DNA from: Bacillota bacterium
GTDB taxonomy: Bacteria; Bacillota; Clostridia; Clostridiales; Clostridiaceae
Assembly: GCA_021781655.1 (NCBI GenBank)
Contig: JAJXWJ010000002.1
Coordinates: 1-64,000 of the forward strand
Direction: 5' to 3'
Length of the DNA: 64,000 nucleotides
Shown: positions 59,869 through 64,000 of the stretch, one piece after another
How positions within the stretch are numbered: position 1 is the first letter of the stretch
Layout: each line of letters begins with the position of its first letter
Made by a program: the position numbers and the translations under genes
Notes under the pieces: generated by a model
Told to the model about the DNA's origin: nothing
Database searches by the model: none
What the model saw: only the letters and a program-made list of their open reading frames with translations

Positions 59869-62088
59869 ATGAATAAAAGTAGCAAAAAAGATTATGAGAT
59901 TAGAATAGATGAACTCATTTACAAAATGACATTAGCTGAGAAGATAGGACAAGTTGTACAATTATCCCCATCACTTTTTGGTGCATTTGGATTGACACCA
60001 GATGAACTTATTGAAAAACTGGTTATTGGTGAAATTTCTCCAGAAGAGTTTGAAAAAATAGATAGAAATTATCACGAAGATGAAATTAGACAAGGTTTAA
60101 TAGGAGCTATGGGAGGGGTAATAGGAGCTGAGAAGTCTAACGAATTACAAAAAATTGCTGTTGAAGAGTCAAGACTTGGAATTCCAATATTATTTGGATT
60201 AGATGTTATACATGGTTTTAGAACTGTATTTCCTATTCCATTAGCAGAAGCTTGTAGCTGGGAACCAGAGCTTATGAGGGAAACTGCTAGAATAGCAGCT
60301 AAAGAGGCATCTGCGGCAGGAATACATTGGACTTTTGCTCCAATGCTTGATGTTTCAAGGGATGCAAGATGGGGAAGAGTAGCAGAAGGTGCTGGTGAGG
60401 ATACTTTTCTTGCAAGTATTATAGCAGCATCAAGAGTTAAGGGTTTTCAAGGAGAAGATTTATCAAGTGATGAGAGTATTCTAGCATGTGCAAAACATTA
60501 TGTAGCTTATGGTGCACCAGTAGGAGGTAGAGATTACAATACTGTAGATATGTCACTTCAAGCTTTACACGATATTTATTTACCTCCATTTGAAGCAGCT
60601 GTTCAAGCTGGAGTAGCTACAGTTATGAGTGCCTTTAATGATATAAACGGTGTTCCATGTACCACTAATAAATATTTATTAACAGATGTTTTAAGAGGTA
60701 TGTATGGATTCGATGGATTTGTTGTTAGTGACGCAAATTCGGTAGCAGAATGTGCTATTCATGGATATGCAGAAGCTAGAAAAGAAGCAAGTAAAAAGGC
60801 AATTGAAGCTGGACTTGATATGGACATGAGTAAAGGAACCTTTGCAGAGGATTTACCAAGCCAATTGGAAGACGGAACAATTTCAGAAGAAGTATTAAAC
60901 GAAGCTGTGAGAAGAATTTTAAGAGTCAAGTTCAAAATGGGCTTATTTGACAATCCATATAGGACTGATAAAGACAAAGAAGAAAAAGTTATTCTTTGTA
61001 ATGAACATTTAAAGGTTGCACGAGATATGGCACGTCGTTCCATTGTATTACTAAAAAATGAAAATGAAATGTTACCATTAAAGAAAAATTTAAAGAAGAT
61101 TGCTGTAGTTGGTCCACTAGCTGATAATGGTACTGATATGCTTGGAACTTGGGCTATTGTTGGTAGAAGTGAGGATGTAGTAACTATACTTTCGGGTATA
61201 AAGGAAGCGGTAGATAGTGATACAGAAGTAGTATATTCTAAAGGCTGTGAAATTGAAGGAGATAAAGAAGAAATAAAAAAGACAATAGAAGATGCAAGTG
61301 ACAGCGACGTTATTATAGCAGTTGTTGGTGAAAGTTCTGAAATGAGTGGTGAAGCAGCTAGTAGAATTGATATCAATTTGCCAGGAAAACAGTTAGAGCT
61401 ATTAAAGGAACTTCATAAAACTGGTAAACCTTTAGTTGTAGTTTTAGTTAATGGCAGACCATTATCTATCCCTTGGATTTCTGAAAATGCTACAGCTATT
61501 GTAGAGTCATGGCAACTTGGAGTTCAAAGCGGAAATGCAATTGCAGATGTTTTATTTGGAGATTACAATCCTAGTGGTAAATTAGTTTCTACATTTCCAT
61601 ATTCAGTAGGACAAGTACCGATATATTATAATCATCCAATGACAGGAAGACCAGCAGGTAAAATTAAATTTACTTCAAAATATATTGATGGACCAGCTGA
61701 ACCACTATATCCATTTGGCTTTGGTTTGAGTTATACAAATTTTGAATATTCAAATATGTCCTTATCAGCTAACAAAGTTACAAAAGACTCTAAATTAAAA
61801 GTTAGTGTAGATGTTAAAAATACAGGAAAGGTTCAAGGTGAAGAAATTGTCCAATTATATGTGTATGATGTAGTTGCTAGTAGAGTAAGACCAGTTAAAG
61901 AGTTAAAAGGATTTAAAAAAATAATGCTTAAACCAGGTCAATTAGAAACTGTTAGTATAGAACTTGATATAAACACACTAGGATTCCATGATGAAAATAT
62001 GAATTATGTTGTTGAGGAAGGATTGTTCAAAATATATGTTGGACCAAATTCGAGAGAAGGCCTTGAAGAAGAGTTTTATGTTATATAG
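59869..62088 (+). CDS. GH3 beta-glycosidase, second copy
   Basis: 739 residues with the same domain order as the enzyme at 38671: MTLAEKIGQVVQLS, KHYVAYGA, nucleophile D288 in FVVSDANS, GEAASRIDINLPGKQ, C-terminal Fn3-like domain. No signal peptide. Likely beta-glucosidase or beta-xylosidase on a related but different substrate. ATG 59869, ribosome site AGAGGTG. Confidence 0.92.
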   Translation: MNKSSKKDYEIRIDELIYKMTLAEKIGQVVQLSPSLFGAFGLTPDELIEKLVIGEISPEEFEKIDRNYHEDEIRQGLIGAMGGVIGAEKSNELQKIAVEESRLGIPILFGLDVIHGFRTVFPIPLAEACSWEPELMRETARIAAKEASAAGIHWTFAPMLDVSRDARWGRVAEGAGEDTFLASIIAASRVKGFQGEDLSSDESILACAKHYVAYGAPVGGRDYNTVDMSLQALHDIYLPPFEAAVQAGVATVMSAFNDINGVPCTTNKYLLTDVLRGMYGFDGFVVSDANSVAECAIHGYAEARKEASKKAIEAGLDMDMSKGTFAEDLPSQLEDGTISEEVLNEAVRRILRVKFKMGLFDNPYRTDKDKEEKVILCNEHLKVARDMARRSIVLLKNENEMLPLKKNLKKIAVVGPLADNGTDMLGTWAIVGRSEDVVTILSGIKEAVDSDTEVVYSKGCEIEGDKEEIKKTIEDASDSDVIIAVVGESSEMSGEAASRIDINLPGKQLELLKELHKTGKPLVVVLVNGRPLSIPWISENATAIVESWQLGVQSGNAIADVLFGDYNPSGKLVSTFPYSVGQVPIYYNHPMTGRPAGKIKFTSKYIDGPAEPLYPFGFGLSYTNFEYSNMSLSANKVTKDSKLKVSVDVKNTGKVQGEEIVQLYVYDVVASRVRPVKELKGFKKIMLKPGQLETVSIELDINTLGFHDENMNYVVEEGLFKIYVGPNSREGLEEEFYVI

Positions 62089-62337
62089 TGATTTTAAGAA
62101 AAATATTTGATATATAATATACTTTATAAAAGATATTAATATTTATGATTAAAATATTAATTTTTTTGAAAAGGTTTATGGAAAATCAAATAATTAAACA
62201 ATATTACAACTATAACAGAATAATTTAAAGAATGCGTTTACATATGTTAAAAGGTAAAATAAAGTTATGATAAAAATATAAAATAATTATCTAAAATTAC
62301 AGATGTTTATATTATTTAATGAAGAGAGGTATTAGAA
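62089..62337. other. leader region before the second oxidoreductase
   Basis: AT-rich spacer of about 250 bases; contains the cre-like site at 62232. No hairpin or ORF of note otherwise. Confidence 0.4.
62232..62245 (-). promoter_or_regulatory. inverted cre/LacI-like site before the oxidoreductase
   Basis: On the minus strand the sequence reads TATGTAAACGCATT, containing TGTAAACG, the same octamer as at 35307, 58305 and 63634. Confidence 0.4.
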
Positions 62338-63444
62338 ATGAAAAAACTAAAAATTGGTTTTATTGGCTGTGGTGGAATAGCAAATGGAAAGCACTTTCCA
62401 GCATTATCAAAATTAACAGATAAAGTTGAACTTGTTGCATTTTGCGACATAGTAGAAGAAAGAGCAATTGAGGCATCAAAAAAATATGGAACATCAGATG
62501 CAAAGGTATATACTGACTACAAGGAACTACTTAAAGATGAAAGCATCGATGTTATCCATGTACTAACACCAAATGTGTCTCACTCAGAAATTACAGTAGC
62601 TTCACTTGAAGCAGGCAAACATGTAATGTGTGAAAAGCCAATGGCAATCAATTATGAAGAAGCTAAAAAAATGCTTGATGCTGCTAAGCGTACAGGTAAG
62701 AAATTAACAATAGGATATCAAAATCGTTTCCGTTCAGATTCACTAGAAACTAAAGCTGCTTGCGAAAACGGAGAGCTTGGAGATGTTTACATGGCAAAAG
62801 CACATGCTATTAGACGTCGTGGTGTTCCAACTTGGGGAGTATTCCCAGATAAATCAAAACAAGGTGGAGGTCCATTAATAGATATCGGAACTCATGCTTT
62901 AGATTTAACTTTGTGGTTTATGAATAACTACAAGCCTAAAGCTGTATTTGGTTCTGTATTCCAAAAGTTAGGTACTATGGAAAAAGGACCAGAAGGAAAT
63001 ATGTTTGGACCATGGGATCCAAAAACTTACGAGGTTGAAGACTCAGCTTTCGGATTCATAAAGATGGAAAATGGAGCAACAATTTATTTAGAAGCTGCAT
63101 GGGCATTAAATATGATAAATCCAAAAGAAGCTCAAGTTACACTTTGTGGAACTGAAGGTGGAGCAGAAATGTTTGGTTTAGCATTTGCAGATCAAGGTTA
63201 TGTTGTATTTAATAAAGCTGCACATGGTAAGTTAGTTCAATCTCAACCTTCTGATGCAGGTGGAGTATTTGGTTTTGAAGGTGCAGGTCAATTAGAACAA
63301 AGGGATGCAGAAGCAATTCAATGGATAGATGCAATATTAAATGATACAGAACCACTTGTAAAACCAGAACAGGCAATTGTTGTAACACAAATACTTGAAG
63401 CAATATATAAATCAGCTGAGACTGGTAAAGTAATAGAGCTTTAG
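62338..63444 (+). CDS. Gfo/Idh/MocA oxidoreductase, paralogue of the gene at 30688
   Basis: 368 residues, very close to the 30688 product along its whole length: IGFIGCGGIANGKHFPALS, CEKPM with K100, GGGPLIDIGTHALDLTLW with D182 and H186, and RRRGVPTWGVF. NAD-dependent oxidation of a sugar ring is expected. Unlike the first copy it has no DUF6379 or TIM-barrel partner in view, but the window ends 550 bases later. AGAGAGG before ATG 62338. Confidence 0.88.
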   Translation: MKKLKIGFIGCGGIANGKHFPALSKLTDKVELVAFCDIVEERAIEASKKYGTSDAKVYTDYKELLKDESIDVIHVLTPNVSHSEITVASLEAGKHVMCEKPMAINYEEAKKMLDAAKRTGKKLTIGYQNRFRSDSLETKAACENGELGDVYMAKAHAIRRRGVPTWGVFPDKSKQGGGPLIDIGTHALDLTLWFMNNYKPKAVFGSVFQKLGTMEKGPEGNMFGPWDPKTYEVEDSAFGFIKMENGATIYLEAAWALNMINPKEAQVTLCGTEGGAEMFGLAFADQGYVVFNKAAHGKLVQSQPSDAGGVFGFEGAGQLEQRDAEAIQWIDAILNDTEPLVKPEQAIVVTQILEAIYKSAETGKVIEL

Positions 63445-63456
63445 TAAAAATTAATT

Positions 63457-63520
63457 TTGTTTATAAATACAAAAAATCAGGTAGTATAAGATACCTGATT
63501 TTTTTGTATTTATAAACAAA
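63457..63520 (+). terminator. very long terminator after the oxidoreductase
   Basis: TTTGTTTATAAATACAAAAA and following AATCAGGTA pair with TACCTGATTTTTTTGTAT and onward to AACAAA, about 27 pairs. Symmetric, so it can act in both directions. Confidence 0.85.
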
Positions 63521-63844
63521 AAAGATAAAATATTGATGTTTAAAAATAATATTATTTAAAATTTTTATTATAAAAACATTATTATATTAAAATATGAAAT
63601 AAAAACAGATAAGAGAAAGGATGTATTTGCATCTGTAAACGATTAAAATTATAAACAAGTTATTGAAAGGAGAATATAAAGTCCAAAATTAATTTATGAG
63701 GATGGTGGTATAAAAAATAATAAGTTTGTTCAATTTAGAGTTTTATTTTTTTAACAAATTTCTGTGATATATACGAATAATGTCATAATGGTAATATTGG
63801 AATTATAACAATTTATTTTTGAATTAAATAGGAGGACTAAAGTT
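63521..63844. other. promoter/leader region of the last transporter
   Basis: About 320 AT-rich bases with the cre-like site 63634-63647. GAAAGGAG at 63665-63672 has no start codon behind it; TAGGAGGAC near 63830 serves the transporter. No other feature. Confidence 0.4.
63634..63647 (+). promoter_or_regulatory. cre/LacI-like site before the last transporter
   Basis: TGTAAACGATTAAA: first eight bases and the internal T fit the cre consensus; the end deviates. Confidence 0.45.
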
Positions 63845-64000
63845 ATGGTAAATGAAGTAAGCAAAGGAAATAAAGAAAAAACAGGTTTCAAGCTTGCAGT
63901 AAGTTATAGTTTTGGAGAAGTTGCATCTAATTTAAGTTGGTACATGATAAATAGTTATCTTACATTATTTTATACAGATGTATTAGGTCTTGCAGCAACA
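63845..64000 (+). CDS. GPH family glycoside transporter, truncated by window edge
   Basis: 52 codons from ATG 63845, after TAGGAGGAC, with no stop before the end of the window. LAVSYSFGEVASNLSWYMIN and LTLFYTDVLGLAAT match the first helices of MelB-type symporters and resemble the start of the transporter at 35550 (FYTDVFGIAGT). Confidence 0.82.
   Translation, partial: MVNEVSKGNKEKTGFKLAVSYSFGEVASNLSWYMINSYLTLFYTDVLGLAAT

Noticed and set aside
1-64000. CRISPR arrays, tRNA or rRNA genes, prophage
   Set aside because: No regularly spaced repeats, no cloverleaf or rRNA-like GC-rich blocks, and no phage structural genes were recognised.

Overview
The window is low-GC DNA with strong AGGAGG-type ribosome binding sites, AT-rich spacers and spore-specific genes (GerQ-like and CwlJ-like proteins, a SleL-like hydrolase). 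It fits an anaerobic, spore-forming Clostridium of the saccharolytic soil or gut type. I cannot name the species from sequence alone.

Layout. (1) 0.1-7.8 kb: chaperone htpG; a germination trio (GerQ-like, CwlJ-like, GerQ-like); three genes for a 2-hydroxyacyl-CoA-dehydratase-type activase and two partner proteins; and a LysM-GH18 cortex hydrolase. (2) 7.8-12.3 kb: an accessory patch with a decayed IS4-type transposase, a CPBP membrane protease, a small ORF, an unknown membrane protein and a sigma factor. It ends in a 201-bp fragment of the same LysM-GH18 gene. (3) 12.4-20.7 kb: a YitT protein, then a minimal ethanolamine locus (eutC, eutB, eutA, eutW, eutV on the minus strand, an APC-type ethanolamine permease on plus). 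It has no microcompartment genes in view and carries a likely ANTAR-controlled terminator before eutA. (4) 20.8-26.5 kb: Ssb, an unusual receiver-like protein, an AraC regulator fused to a GH39-like domain, a Crp/Fnr regulator and a MATE exporter.

(5) 26.5-43.8 kb: a sugar-catabolic island. An AraC regulator and a GH106-like hydrolase precede a tight five-gene operon: Gfo/Idh/MocA oxidoreductase, a small DUF6379-type protein, and a TIM-barrel protein that together look like the C-glycoside deglycosidase system; then a second TIM-barrel isomerase and a second oxidoreductase. A GPH transporter, carboxylesterase, GH3, GH43 and a flavodoxin-like protein follow. (6) 44-64 kb: HAD phosphatase and ROK glucokinase, a chemoreceptor fused to a cytoplasmic sugar-binding domain, a TSUP transporter, two more AraC-GH39 fusions, a beta-glucoside PTS with its GH1 phosphoglycosidase, an esterase, an MFS transporter, a second GH3, a close paralogue of the first oxidoreductase, and the start of another GPH transporter cut by the window edge.

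How the parts fit. Regions 5 and 6 read as a regulon for uptake and dismantling of decorated plant glycosides: esterases and GH3/GH43/GH106-like enzymes trim, transporters and a PTS import, ROK and GH1 enzymes feed glycolysis. The oxidoreductase/DUF6379/TIM-barrel trio would oxidise a sugar to its 3-keto form and eliminate the aglycone, allowing cleavage of bonds that ordinary hydrolases cannot cut. Several of these genes are preceded by cre/LacI-like sites. The substrate is not known from sequence; the C-glycoside assignment is by family resemblance.
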